Of a DNA stretch of 34,974 nt, positions 7,624 to 16,774 are shown piece after piece. Below the pieces are notes generated by a model. It saw nothing but the letters and a program-made list of their open reading frames with translations. It was not told where the DNA came from and ran no database searches. The translations under genes were made by a program, and so were the position numbers. The DNA is from Urechidicola sp. (GTDB lineage Bacteria > Bacteroidota > Bacteroidia > Flavobacteriales > Flavobacteriaceae), in the NCBI GenBank assembly GCA_028599075.1, contig JAQRMW010000045.1:1-34974 (forward strand), in the 5' to 3' direction. Every line of letters starts with the position of its first letter. The first letter of the stretch is position 1.

Positions 7624-10600
7624 ATGAAAGCGAAATTACTATTGCTTATCGTTTTGATGAGCGCAACTGTTACCTTTTCTCAAAGTAACGCCTTTTGGCA
7701 AAAACAATCACCTGTTAATTCTTCAAAGGTGAATTTAAACAAACAACATTTACCAACTTCTCAAACCTACAGTTTAAACATTGAAGCGCTGAAACAAGTT
7801 TTAGAAACTGCTCCTAAAAGAGGCGAGTTTTTAGGAAGCTCTAACTTAATCATTGCATTTCCAAATGCAGATGGCCAATTTGAACGTTTTAGAATTATGG
7901 AAGCATCTGTTATGCATCCTGATTTAGAAGCTAGGTATCCTGGAATTAAATCATATGCTGGTCAAGGTATCGACGACCCAACTGCCAGAATCCGATTTAG
8001 CATTTCTCCCTTAGGATTGCAAAGTATGAGGATGTCTAGTATAAGTGAAGCATCTTTTATTGAGCCTTATTCTTTGGATAATAGCCAATATACTGTTTAT
8101 AAGAGAACTAACGCAACTTCTTCACAAAGTGATTTTGAATGTACTTTAACAGAAACCGTAAATAAAAGTATTTCTGGAAGTAATTCTAATATGAGAAACG
8201 CTGATGATGGCCTTTTAAGAACCTATAGGTTAGCAATGTCTGCTACTGGAGAATTTACATCATACCATGGTGGAACAAAAGCTGATGCTTTAGCTGCTAT
8301 AAATGCAACGATGACAAGAGTAAATGGCATCTTTGAAAATGATTTTAATGTAACTATGGTATTAATAGCAAATACTGATGATGTTATTTATACAAATTCT
8401 GGAAATGATCCATATTCATCAACAGGAAGCTATAATAATGAATTGCAAAATACATTAACAAGTGTTATAGGTGAATCTAACTACGACATAGGTCATTTGG
8501 TTGCGAACCTTCAAAATAATGGTAATGCTGGATGTATAGGCTGCGTTTGTGTTGATGGTCAGAAAGGAAGTGGATGGACTTCTTATACTACACCAGAAGG
8601 TGTAAATTTTGATGTTGATTATGTTGCCCATGAAATGGGACATCAATTTGGTGGAAACCATACTTGGACGTTTGGTGGAAACGAAGGCGCCAATGTACAG
8701 ATGGAGCCTGGAAGTGGATCAACAATAATGGGGTACGCTGGTATTACAGGGGCAACAGATGTGCAAGCACATAGTGATGCATATTTTCATGCTGTTACTA
8801 TAGAACAAGTTACAGACTATGTTAAAACTACAACTTGCCAAACAAATACCAATACTGGTAATGCTGTACCAACTGCAAGTGCAGGTGCTAATTACACCAT
8901 TCCAAAAGGAACTGCTTTTGTGTTAACTGGAGCTGGAACAGATGCAGATGCTGGCGATGTTTTGACTTATTGTTGGGAACAAATGGATGAAAATAATGCA
9001 TCAACAACCAATCCGAGTACAACAGCAACAACTGGAGTAGCATTTAGATCATACTTACCTACAGCAGATACTAAAAGATATTTTCCAAACTTAGCTACTA
9101 TAAAAACAGGAGCAACTTCTTGGCAATGGGAAGCAGTACCAAATGTTGCTAGGTCATTAAATTTTAGAGTAACTGTTAGAGATAACAATGCTGGTAGTGC
9201 AAATAACAATAGTGACGATATGGTTGTTACTGTTAATGGCACTGCTGGACCGTTTTTAGTGAGCTCACCAAATACGAATGTAACTTGGAATGCAGGAACT
9301 ACACAAACTGTAACTTGGGATGTTGCCGGAACTACCGGAAACGGAGTGAATGCAGCAAATGTTGATATCTACTTATCAATTGATGGTGGAGATACTTATA
9401 CAATTGCATTAGCTTCAGGTGTAACAAATGACGGTTCTCATGATATTTTAGTTCCTAATAATCAAGGTACACAGAATAGAATAATGGTGAGAGGTACAAA
9501 CAATATCTTCTTCGATATTTCTAATGCAGATTTTGCAATTGAGGGTGAAGTAATTTGTAATGCTACAGTACCTACTGGTTTAGCAGCCTCAAACATTGCA
9601 ACAAATACAGCTACCATGAGTTGGGATGCTGTACCAGGTGCTTCGTTTGATTTACAATACAGACAAGTTGGATCAGGTACTTGGACAACTGTTCCGGTAA
9701 CTGGAATTTCTACTGCTTTATCTGGATTGAGCCCTCTTACACAATATGAAACACAAGTTAGAAGTAAATGTCCTGATTTGTCAACATCAGCATATAGTAG
9801 TATTGTTAATTTCACAACTACTGATGTACAATTAAATTATTGCTCATCCGCAAGTACAAATATCAATGATGAATTTATTGGTCGTGTACAATTAAACACT
9901 ATTGATAATAGTTCTGGCGGACAATTTTATACAGATTTTACTAGCATTTCAACAACGCTAACAAAAGATGCGCAATACACAATTACTGTAACACCAACTT
10001 GGACAGGGACTATTTATAATGAAGGGTATGCAGTTTGGATTGATTATAACAGAGATGGTGATTTTAATGATGCAGGAGAATTGGTTTGGTCAAATCCTAT
10101 TTCTAAAACAACACCTGTTAGTGGTACTTTCACTGTGCCTTCAAGTGCCGTTGAAAGCTCTACAAGAATGCGAGTTTCTATGAAATACAATGGGATTCCA
10201 ACATCTTGTGAAACTTTCACCTATGGCGAAGTTGAAGATTACACCGTAATAATTGAAGGTTCAGGCCCAGACGTTGTCGCACCAGTAATTACTTTAACAG
10301 GTGCTTCGCCAATCAACTTAAATGTTGGTGAAGTATATACCGAACAAGGTGCTACAGCAACAGATGATGTTGATGGTGATATCTCAGCTAATATTATTGT
10401 TGGTGGTGATACTGTTGATGTAAATTTGGCTGGAACTTATGTTGTAACATACAATGTAAGTGATGCTGCTGGTAATCCTGCAACTGAAGTTACTAGAACG
10501 GTGAATGTACTGGCTGATACAACTGCACCTGTTATTACACTAATTGGAAATGCTATAATCGATTTAAATGTTGGACAAGCATATACTGAACAAGGCGCAA

Positions 10601-12024
10601 CAGCTTCTGATAATATTGATGGTGATATCTCGGCAAATATTGTTATTGGTGGTGATATTGTTGATGTAAATTTAGCAGGTATTTATGTTGTGACTTACAA
10701 TGTAAATGATGCTGCAGGAAATCCTGCAACACAAGTAACTAGAACGGTAAATGTCGTTGCTGACACAACAGCACCTGTTATTACACTAATTGGAAATGCT
10801 ATAATCGATTTAAATGTTGGACAAGCATATACTGAACAAGGCGCAACAGCTTCTGATAATATTGATGGCGATATTTCTGCAAATATTGTTATTGGTGGTG
10901 ATACAGTTAATACTAATATTGCTGGAATTTATATCGTAACTTACAATGTAAACGATGCTGCAGGAAACCCTGCAACCGAAGTTACTAGAACTGTAAATGT
11001 AGTGGCTGATACAACTGCTCCTGTTATTACATTAATCGGAAATGCTACAATCGATTTAAATGTTGGTGATACTTATGCAGAACAAGGCGCAACAGCTTCT
11101 GATAATATTGATGGCGATATTTCTGCAAATATTGTTATTGGTGGTGATACAGTTAATACTAATATTGCTGGAACTTATATAGTAACTTATAATGTAAGCG
11201 ATGCTACAGGAAACCCTGCAACTGAAGTTACTAGAACGGTGAATGTTAATTCAAATACTGGCTCAACAACAGTTTTACATCAAGGGTTCTTCGAATCTGG
11301 ATGGGATGGATGGTCTGACGGTGGAAGTGACTGCGCAAGAAGAGCTGATGCATCACGTTCTTATGAAGGAAGTTATTCTATAAGAATTAGAGATAACTCA
11401 GGAACAAGTTCTGCTATGACATTATCATCTGTAAATGTTTCTTCTTATGATCAGGTTGAAGTTGACTTCTATTTTTATGTGAGAAGCATGGAAAATAATG
11501 AAGATTTCTGGTTCCGTTTTTACAATGGTTCTTCTTGGACTACTGTTGCTACTTGGACAAGAGGTATAGATATAAACAACAACACTTTTTACAATGCTAC
11601 AGTTACTTTAGATGCTAGTCAATATACTTTTGCTTCAAACGGTGGATTCAGATTCCAGTGTGATGCTTCAGGTAACAATGATCAAATTTATATAGATCAA
11701 GTTACTATTAGTGGTATTAATGGTACCGGACGTAATTTTGGAAATTCTCTGAGAGATTTAGGGTCTCCAACTTTTAATAAAGGAGAAGTAGATTCAGAAT
11801 TTGACTTTATAATGTATCCGAATCCAGCAAGAGATTATCTTAATATTAGACTGCTAGACGAAACTAATGGGACTTATAGAATTGTAAACTTACTCGGTCA
11901 AACAGTATTGGCTGGAAAAGTATCAAACAACCCAATTGATATTTCTGACCTAAGAATCGGTGTTTATATTATTGAAGTAAATGACGGTGAAGAATTAATG
12001 ATAAGAAAATTCATCAAAGAATAA
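7624..12024 (+). CDS. Secreted reprolysin-like (M12B) metalloprotease, multidomain T9SS substrate
   Basis: This 1466-residue secreted zinc protease has a signal peptide (about 1-19, ending TFSQ) and a propeptide to about residue 195. The catalytic domain carries HEMGHQFGGNH (H336, E337, H340, H346) and a Met-turn at M369 (STIMGYAG): the metzincin zinc site. It is followed by PKD/cadherin-like modules (about 415-640), a fibronectin III domain (about 645-738), a GEVED domain (about 740-877, YGEVEDY at 867), four 82-residue DUF5011 repeats (883-1210), a jelly-roll-like module (about 1218-1370) and a T9SS type A sorting domain (about 1392-1466: FIMYPNPARDYLNI, LLGQTVL, GVYIIEV). The sorting domain predicts export through the T9SS and surface attachment or release. 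A strong terminator follows at 12044. The 3' third is nearly duplicated in the next gene. The substrate is unknown. Confidence 0.93.
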   Translation: MKAKLLLLIVLMSATVTFSQSNAFWQKQSPVNSSKVNLNKQHLPTSQTYSLNIEALKQVLETAPKRGEFLGSSNLIIAFPNADGQFERFRIMEASVMHPDLEARYPGIKSYAGQGIDDPTARIRFSISPLGLQSMRMSSISEASFIEPYSLDNSQYTVYKRTNATSSQSDFECTLTETVNKSISGSNSNMRNADDGLLRTYRLAMSATGEFTSYHGGTKADALAAINATMTRVNGIFENDFNVTMVLIANTDDVIYTNSGNDPYSSTGSYNNELQNTLTSVIGESNYDIGHLVANLQNNGNAGCIGCVCVDGQKGSGWTSYTTPEGVNFDVDYVAHEMGHQFGGNHTWTFGGNEGANVQMEPGSGSTIMGYAGITGATDVQAHSDAYFHAVTIEQVTDYVKTTTCQTNTNTGNAVPTASAGANYTIPKGTAFVLTGAGTDADAGDVLTYCWEQMDENNASTTNPSTTATTGVAFRSYLPTADTKRYFPNLATIKTGATSWQWEAVPNVARSLNFRVTVRDNNAGSANNNSDDMVVTVNGTAGPFLVSSPNTNVTWNAGTTQTVTWDVAGTTGNGVNAANVDIYLSIDGGDTYTIALASGVTNDGSHDILVPNNQGTQNRIMVRGTNNIFFDISNADFAIEGEVICNATVPTGLAASNIATNTATMSWDAVPGASFDLQYRQVGSGTWTTVPVTGISTALSGLSPLTQYETQVRSKCPDLSTSAYSSIVNFTTTDVQLNYCSSASTNINDEFIGRVQLNTIDNSSGGQFYTDFTSISTTLTKDAQYTITVTPTWTGTIYNEGYAVWIDYNRDGDFNDAGELVWSNPISKTTPVSGTFTVPSSAVESSTRMRVSMKYNGIPTSCETFTYGEVEDYTVIIEGSGPDVVAPVITLTGASPINLNVGEVYTEQGATATDDVDGDISANIIVGGDTVDVNLAGTYVVTYNVSDAAGNPATEVTRTVNVLADTTAPVITLIGNAIIDLNVGQAYTEQGATASDNIDGDISANIVIGGDIVDVNLAGIYVVTYNVNDAAGNPATQVTRTVNVVADTTAPVITLIGNAIIDLNVGQAYTEQGATASDNIDGDISANIVIGGDTVNTNIAGIYIVTYNVNDAAGNPATEVTRTVNVVADTTAPVITLIGNATIDLNVGDTYAEQGATASDNIDGDISANIVIGGDTVNTNIAGTYIVTYNVSDATGNPATEVTRTVNVNSNTGSTTVLHQGFFESGWDGWSDGGSDCARRADASRSYEGSYSIRIRDNSGTSSAMTLSSVNVSSYDQVEVDFYFYVRSMENNEDFWFRFYNGSSWTTVATWTRGIDINNNTFYNATVTLDASQYTFASNGGFRFQCDASGNNDQIYIDQVTISGINGTGRNFGNSLRDLGSPTFNKGEVDSEFDFIMYPNPARDYLNIRLLDETNGTYRIVNLLGQTVLAGKVSNNPIDISDLRIGVYIIEVNDGEELMIRKFIKE
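10270..11253 (+). repeat. Four tandem 246-bp units encoding DUF5011 repeats
   Basis: Units start at 10270, 10516, 10762 and 11008, an exact 246-bp period (82 codons), each encoding a DUF5011 Ig-like module (APVITLIGNAIIDLNVG...GNPATEVTRTVNV). Units 2 and 3 share a long identical stretch at their 5' ends; units 3 and 4 share one in the middle. Such close repeats suggest recent duplication or homogenisation and could vary in copy number. Confidence 0.92.
10865..11000 (+). repeat. 136-bp perfect repeat, copy 1 (matches 13787-13922)
   Basis: By direct base-by-base reading this segment of the third DUF5011 unit of the metalloprotease is identical to 13787-13922 in the endonuclease gene. Flanking bases differ at synonymous sites, so the identity block has sharp edges. 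Confidence 0.9.
11242..12024 (+). repeat. Shared 3' module, copy 1 (matches 13918-14733)
   Basis: This covers the jelly-roll-like module and T9SS sorting domain of the metalloprotease, paralogous to the 3' end of the next gene. It begins with a 77-bp perfect match (11242-11318 to 13918-13994). It continues as alternating near-identical and diverged blocks, and ends with about nine differences in the last 200 coding bases. Confidence 0.88.
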
Positions 12025-12043
12025 TCAACCTTATTTATAAACT

Positions 12044-12071
12044 AAAAGCCTAAGCCATTGCTTAGGCTTTT
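12044..12071 (+). terminator. Rho-independent terminator after the metalloprotease gene
   Basis: A perfect 12-bp stem (AAAAGCCTAAGC with GCTTAGGCTTTT) closes a CATT loop, with T residues on the 3' side, starting 20 nt after the stop codon. The A-rich 5' arm would let it work in both directions. Confidence 0.88.
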
Positions 12072-12099
12072 AACTTGTTACAAATTTAAATACATACTC

Positions 12100-14733
12100 A
12101 TGAAAAAACTTCTATTATTATTTTATTTTATTACACTTTCTACCTTTAGTCAAATCCCTGCGGGGTATTATGATAGTGCATCTGGTTTAAATGGAGCTCA
12201 ACTTAAATCTGCTTTGAATACTATTATTTCTGGTCACACAACATACCCATATAGTAGCACATCTACAGATGTTTGGGATATTTTAAAAGATGCTGATAAA
12301 GATCCTGCCAATGCAAATAATGTCATTGGAATTTATTCTGGTTTCTCTATGGATGCTGCTGCTGAATATGCAGGGGGAGCTGGATGGAACAGAGAGCATG
12401 TTTGGGCAAAATCGAGAGGTGATTTTGGAACAACTCAAGGAGCTGGTACAGACTGCCATCACTTAAGAGCATCAGATGTTTCAACAAATTCAGCTAGAAA
12501 TAATCGAAATTTTGATTATGGAACAGACTTTTATATTGATGGTTCTGGAAATTATTCAGGTCCAACGCTCTCAAAAACTAGTAGCACTGATTGGGTATGG
12601 GAGCCTAGGGATGAAGTTAAAGGTGATGTCGCAAGAATGATTTTTTATATGACTACAAGATATGAAGGGTTTAACGGAGATCCAGATTTAGAATTAACAG
12701 AAATTTATTTAACAAATACAGATAAATCTCCTTTTCACGCAAAATTATCTACCTTATTAGAGTGGCATCAGCTTGACCCTGTAAGTCCTGAAGAGCAAAA
12801 CAGAAATGATATTATTTATAGTTATCAAAATAATAGAAATCCATTTATTGATCACCCAGAATACGTTTGTAGTATTTATTCTTGTACAAGTAGTGGAAAT
12901 AACATTCCGCAATTTTCATCTATTGCTGTTACCTCAGCAACAGAAAATCTACCTTATACCTATAATATAACAGCTACTGATGCAGATGTTGGAGATACCT
13001 TAACAATATCATCTCCAACCATACCATCTTGGTTAACCTTTATTGATAATGGAAATGGCTCTGCAACATTAAGCGGAAATCCATCTTTAATTAATGTAGG
13101 AAATAATTCAGTTACTTTAAATGTATCTGACGGAACCGATTCTTCTCAACAATCATTTACAATAAATGTTTTAGCCACAGGAGGTGGCAGTGGTACTATA
13201 TCAGATTTAATAATATCTGAATATATTGAAGGATCTTCTTTTAATAAAGCAATTGAAATTGCCAATTTTACAGGCAGTGTTGTTGATCTTACAAACTACA
13301 AGCTACACAAACAAACAAACGGTGCAGGTGCTTGGTCAACTGGTCTAACACTCAGCGGAACACTAGCAGACGGTGCGGTATATATTGTTGCTAATAGCTC
13401 TGCTGATATTGCCATAACTTCAACTGCTAATTATACTGGCGGAAATGCGGAGTTGACTTTCAACGGAAATGACCCTATTGCTTTATTTAAATCAGGAACA
13501 TTAATCGATGTTGTCGGTAATTTCAATGGTGGCACTGCAAATTTCGCTAAAGATGCTACACTTAGAAGAGTTGAAACTGTTACAAGCCCTAATAGTACTT
13601 ATACAATTTCTGAATGGGATACATATGCTTCTGATACATTTGATGGTTTAGGAAGTCATGTTGTTACTGGTGGAGGAACACCTGACACAACTGCTCCTAT
13701 TATTACCCTAATCGGAAATGCTATAATCGATTTAAATGTTGGTGATGCATATACAGAACAAGGTGCAACAGCTTCAGATAATGTTAATGGCGATATTTCT
13801 GCAAATATTGTTATTGGTGGTGATACAGTTAATACTAATATTGCTGGAATTTATATCGTAACTTACAATGTAAACGATGCTGCAGGAAACCCTGCAACCG
13901 AAGTTACTAGAACTGTAAATGTTAATTCAAATACTGGCTCAACAACAGTTTTACATCAAGGGTTCTTCGAATCTGGATGGGATGGATGGTCTGATGGCGG
14001 AGGTGATTGTGCTAGATATTCTGGAAGTTATTCTTATGAAGGTAGTTTTTCAATTCGTATCAGAGATAATTCTGGTACAAGTTCTGCTATGACATTATCA
14101 TCTGTAAATGTTTCTTCTTATGACCTAGTTGAAGTTGATTTCTATTTTTATGTGAGAAGTATGGAAAATAATGAAGATTTCTGGTTTCGCTATTATGATG
14201 GGTCTTCTTGGACTACTGCTGCTACTTGGATAAGTGGTGTAGATATAAATAACAACACTTTTTACAATGCTACAGTTACTTTAGATGCTAATCAATATGC
14301 TTTTGCTTCAAACGGTGGATTCAGATTCCAGTGTGATGCTTCAGGTAACAATGATCAAATTTATATTGATCAAGTAACCATAAGTGGAATTATTGGAACT
14401 GGAATGAATCGTAATACTGGAGATTCATTAATTGATTTAGGGGCTCCTATCAAAACTAAAACAACAATTGATACTCAAACAATGAAAAGAACAGAAATTG
14501 AATCTGAACAAGATTTTATAATGTATCCTAATCCTGCAAGAGATTACCTTAATATTAGACTTCTAGACGAAACTAATGGGACTTATAAAATTGTAAACTT
14601 ACTCGGTCAAACAGTATTGGCAGGAAAAGTATCAAACAACCCAATTGATGTTTCTGACTTAAGAATCGGAGTTTATATTATTGAAGTAAATGACGGTGAA
14701 GAATTAATGATAAGAAAACTCATCAAAGAATAA
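12100..14733 (+). CDS. Secreted endonuclease I family nuclease, T9SS substrate
   Basis: This secreted nuclease has 877 residues from the ATG at 12100. An in-frame start at 12058 is rejected because it lies in the upstream terminator and puts 14 residues before a proper signal peptide (MKKLLLLFYFITLSTFSQ). The endonuclease I domain (about 20-265) has the His-Me-type motifs NREHVWAKSRGDF (E99, H100) and TDCHHLRASD (H120, H121), then an Asn/Arg-rich NNRNF. An Ig-like putative domain, a lamin-tail-like domain (ISDLIISEYIEGSSFNKAIEI), one DUF5011 unit, a jelly-roll-like module and a T9SS type A sorting domain follow. It probably degrades extracellular DNA or RNA for nutrient use. It shares its last third with the preceding protease gene. 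Family assignment is firm; substrate preference is not determined. Confidence 0.92.
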   Translation: MKKLLLLFYFITLSTFSQIPAGYYDSASGLNGAQLKSALNTIISGHTTYPYSSTSTDVWDILKDADKDPANANNVIGIYSGFSMDAAAEYAGGAGWNREHVWAKSRGDFGTTQGAGTDCHHLRASDVSTNSARNNRNFDYGTDFYIDGSGNYSGPTLSKTSSTDWVWEPRDEVKGDVARMIFYMTTRYEGFNGDPDLELTEIYLTNTDKSPFHAKLSTLLEWHQLDPVSPEEQNRNDIIYSYQNNRNPFIDHPEYVCSIYSCTSSGNNIPQFSSIAVTSATENLPYTYNITATDADVGDTLTISSPTIPSWLTFIDNGNGSATLSGNPSLINVGNNSVTLNVSDGTDSSQQSFTINVLATGGGSGTISDLIISEYIEGSSFNKAIEIANFTGSVVDLTNYKLHKQTNGAGAWSTGLTLSGTLADGAVYIVANSSADIAITSTANYTGGNAELTFNGNDPIALFKSGTLIDVVGNFNGGTANFAKDATLRRVETVTSPNSTYTISEWDTYASDTFDGLGSHVVTGGGTPDTTAPIITLIGNAIIDLNVGDAYTEQGATASDNVNGDISANIVIGGDTVNTNIAGIYIVTYNVNDAAGNPATEVTRTVNVNSNTGSTTVLHQGFFESGWDGWSDGGGDCARYSGSYSYEGSFSIRIRDNSGTSSAMTLSSVNVSSYDLVEVDFYFYVRSMENNEDFWFRYYDGSSWTTAATWISGVDINNNTFYNATVTLDANQYAFASNGGFRFQCDASGNNDQIYIDQVTISGIIGTGMNRNTGDSLIDLGAPIKTKTTIDTQTMKRTEIESEQDFIMYPNPARDYLNIRLLDETNGTYKIVNLLGQTVLAGKVSNNPIDVSDLRIGVYIIEVNDGEELMIRKLIKE
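13787..13922 (+). repeat. 136-bp perfect repeat, copy 2 (matches 10865-11000)
   Basis: This is the DUF5011 part of the endonuclease gene, identical base for base to part of unit 3 of the metalloprotease array. The first part of the same unit (13686-13786) is more diverged. Confidence 0.9.
13918..14733 (+). repeat. Shared 3' module, copy 2 (matches 11242-12024)
   Basis: It encodes the jelly-roll-like module and T9SS sorting domain of the endonuclease. This copy is slightly longer because of an inserted Thr/Lys-rich linker before the sorting domain (around 14450-14500). Homology runs past the stop codon into the terminator region. Confidence 0.88.
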
Positions 14734-14753
14734 CCAATCCTATTTTATAAATT

Positions 14754-14781
14754 AAAAACCCAAGCAATTGCTTGGGTTTTT
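14754..14781 (+). terminator. Rho-independent terminator after the endonuclease gene
   Basis: AAAAACCCAAGC and its complement form a perfect palindrome centred on AATT, ending in a T run that continues to 14782. It sits 20 nt after the stop. It has the same placement and shape as the terminator at 12044, with matched changes in both stem arms. Confidence 0.88.
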
Positions 14782-14807
14782 TGTTTCTTTGCAAAAAATC
14801 AGCAAAT

Positions 14808-16664
14808 ATGAATTTCTTAACTGTCGAAAATATTGCTAAAAGTTTTGGTGATCGGGTCCTATTTAAAGACCTGTCATTCGGAATCAATAAAGAACAAAAG
14901 ATTGCTTTTATTGCAAAAAACGGTGAAGGGAAAACAACTATCTTAAATATTATTGCAGGTATTGATGCTCCAGATTCTGGGCAAATTGTTTCTAGAAAAG
15001 GATTGCATATTGCTTACTTGTCCCAAAAAAATAATTTGAATCAAGAGTTAACAATAGAAGCTGCAATTTTTGATTCAGGAAACCATATTTTAAAAGTTAT
15101 TGAAAAATACGAACACGCATTAGAGAATCCTGAAAATGTAGATGCGTATCAGAAAGCTTTTGAGTTAATGGAATCGCACAATGCTTGGGATTTCGAAACA
15201 CAGTACAAACAGATTCTGTCAAAGTTAAAGTTTGATGATTTATCTCAACCTATTGCTTCTCTATCTGGTGGACAACAAAAAAGACTATCATTAGCAATCA
15301 TTCTAATTCACAAACCAGATTTATTGATTCTTGATGAACCAACAAATCATTTGGATTTAGAAATGATTGAATGGTTAGAAAGTTATTTTAAAAAAGAGAA
15401 AATAACTTTGTTAATGGTAACACACGACCGTTATTTTTTAGAACGGGTTTGTAATGAAATAATCGAATTAGATCAAGGTAATATCTATAAATATAAGGGT
15501 AACTATTCTTATTATCTTCAGAAAAAAGAAGAACGACAAATACAAGAACAAACAGAGTTGCACAAAGCGAAATTGTTGTTTAAAAAAGAATTGGATTGGA
15601 TGCGAAAGCAACCAAAAGCAAGAACAACCAAATCTAAATCTAGAATTGATGATTTTTTTGAAATCAAAGACAAAGCACATCAAAGAAGAAATGACCATGT
15701 AGTGCAGTTAGAAATTAATATGCATCGCCTTGGAAACAAGATTTTAGAGCTACACAAAATTTCTAAATCATTTAATGAATTGCAAATTCTAGACAAGTTT
15801 GAATATGTTTTTAAAAGAGGTGAGCGCATCGGTATTATTGGTAAAAATGGGACTGGAAAATCTTCTTTTTTAAATATCATTACTGATAAAATTCCGCTAG
15901 ATACAGGTAAAATTATGGTTGGTGAAACCGTGAAATTTGGTTACTATACACAAAAGGGGATTAACGTAAAAGAGGGGCAAAAGGTAATAGAAGTTATTAG
16001 AGAGTTTGGTGATTATATTCCGTTGGTAAAAGGAAATAAAATATCCGCGAGTCAATTATTAGAACGCTTTTTATTCAGTAGAAAAAAGCAATATGACTTT
16101 GTTGAAAAACTCTCAGGTGGCGAATTAAAACGCCTGTATTTATGTACGGTTTTAATTCAAAACCCTAACTTTTTGATTCTCGATGAGCCCACCAATGATT
16201 TGGATATTATTACGCTGAATGTATTAGAAAATTTCTTGTTAGACTTTCCCGGTAACTTAGTGGTAGTATCTCACGACAGGTATTTTATGGATAAAATTGT
16301 CGATTCACTTTTTGTGTTTGAAGGCAATGCTAAAATAACACATTTTCCTGGTAATTATTCTGATTACAGAGCATATGAAGATTCTGCTCCTATGAAAGAA
16401 ATAGTGGTAGATAAGAAAGAAAAGGTACAAGTAAAAACTCCTCCTAAAAATAAATTATCATACAATGATAAACGCGAATTTGAACAATTAGAAAAGGACA
16501 TTTCAAGACTTGAAAAAGAAAAAGAGACCTTAGAAAATCAATTTTCAGAAGGAACTATTGAAGAATCTAAAATCTATGAAGCTTCTCAAGAATTACAAAA
16601 AATCATCAACTCTTTAGAACAAAAAGAAGAGCGTTGGTTAGAACTGTCTATGCAAATGGAATAG
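14808..16664 (+). CDS. ABC-F family ATP-binding protein (Uup-like)
   Basis: This 618-residue soluble protein has two ABC ATPase domains and no membrane segments, as in the ABC-F family that acts on ribosomes. Domain 1 has Walker A AKNGEGKTT (about residue 34), signature SGGQQKRLSLA and Walker B LLILDEPTNHLD. Domain 2 has GKNGTGKSS (about 350), SGGELKRLYL and FLILDEPTNDLD. The first Gly of Walker A in domain 1 is Ala. The inter-domain linker contains WMRKQPKARTTKSKSRIDDF and the C-terminal 60 residues form a coiled coil, both Uup-like features. The start is set at 14808 (MNFLTVENIAKSF); a longer in-frame start at 14772 falls inside the preceding terminator. A role in translation or DNA-related stress is family knowledge, not shown here. 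Confidence 0.9.
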   Translation: MNFLTVENIAKSFGDRVLFKDLSFGINKEQKIAFIAKNGEGKTTILNIIAGIDAPDSGQIVSRKGLHIAYLSQKNNLNQELTIEAAIFDSGNHILKVIEKYEHALENPENVDAYQKAFELMESHNAWDFETQYKQILSKLKFDDLSQPIASLSGGQQKRLSLAIILIHKPDLLILDEPTNHLDLEMIEWLESYFKKEKITLLMVTHDRYFLERVCNEIIELDQGNIYKYKGNYSYYLQKKEERQIQEQTELHKAKLLFKKELDWMRKQPKARTTKSKSRIDDFFEIKDKAHQRRNDHVVQLEINMHRLGNKILELHKISKSFNELQILDKFEYVFKRGERIGIIGKNGTGKSSFLNIITDKIPLDTGKIMVGETVKFGYYTQKGINVKEGQKVIEVIREFGDYIPLVKGNKISASQLLERFLFSRKKQYDFVEKLSGGELKRLYLCTVLIQNPNFLILDEPTNDLDIITLNVLENFLLDFPGNLVVVSHDRYFMDKIVDSLFVFEGNAKITHFPGNYSDYRAYEDSAPMKEIVVDKKEKVQVKTPPKNKLSYNDKREFEQLEKDISRLEKEKETLENQFSEGTIEESKIYEASQELQKIINSLEQKEERWLELSMQME

Positions 16665-16685
16665 CCCTTCCAAATGGGACGGGCT
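16663..16685 (+). terminator. Terminator after the ABC-F gene
   Basis: AGCCC pairs with GGGCT, extended inside by TTCC/GGGA with one bulged C and an AAAT loop, followed by TTTT. It begins within the TAG stop codon of the ABC-F gene. Confidence 0.75.
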
Positions 16686-16774
16686 TTTAGCAACTACTTA
16701 TTTCTTTACCTCAATCAAAATTTTCCTCATTTATTAAAGAGGAGTGGATTTGTAAAAAGCAAATTCGAGGTGGT

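Noticed and set aside
8967..9815. Open frames on the minus strand inside the metalloprotease gene (8967-9242 and 9462-9815), and a similar one at 8455-8661
   Set aside because: They are shadows of a strongly coding plus-strand frame, with no own promoter, start region or recognisable domain.
12058..12099. In-frame upstream start for the endonuclease gene (14 extra residues)
   Set aside because: It starts inside the loop of the preceding terminator and would place residues before a clear signal peptide that begins at 12100.
14772..14807. In-frame upstream start for the ABC-F gene
   Set aside because: It lies in the terminator hairpin; the protein from 14808 begins with the standard ABC-F N terminus.
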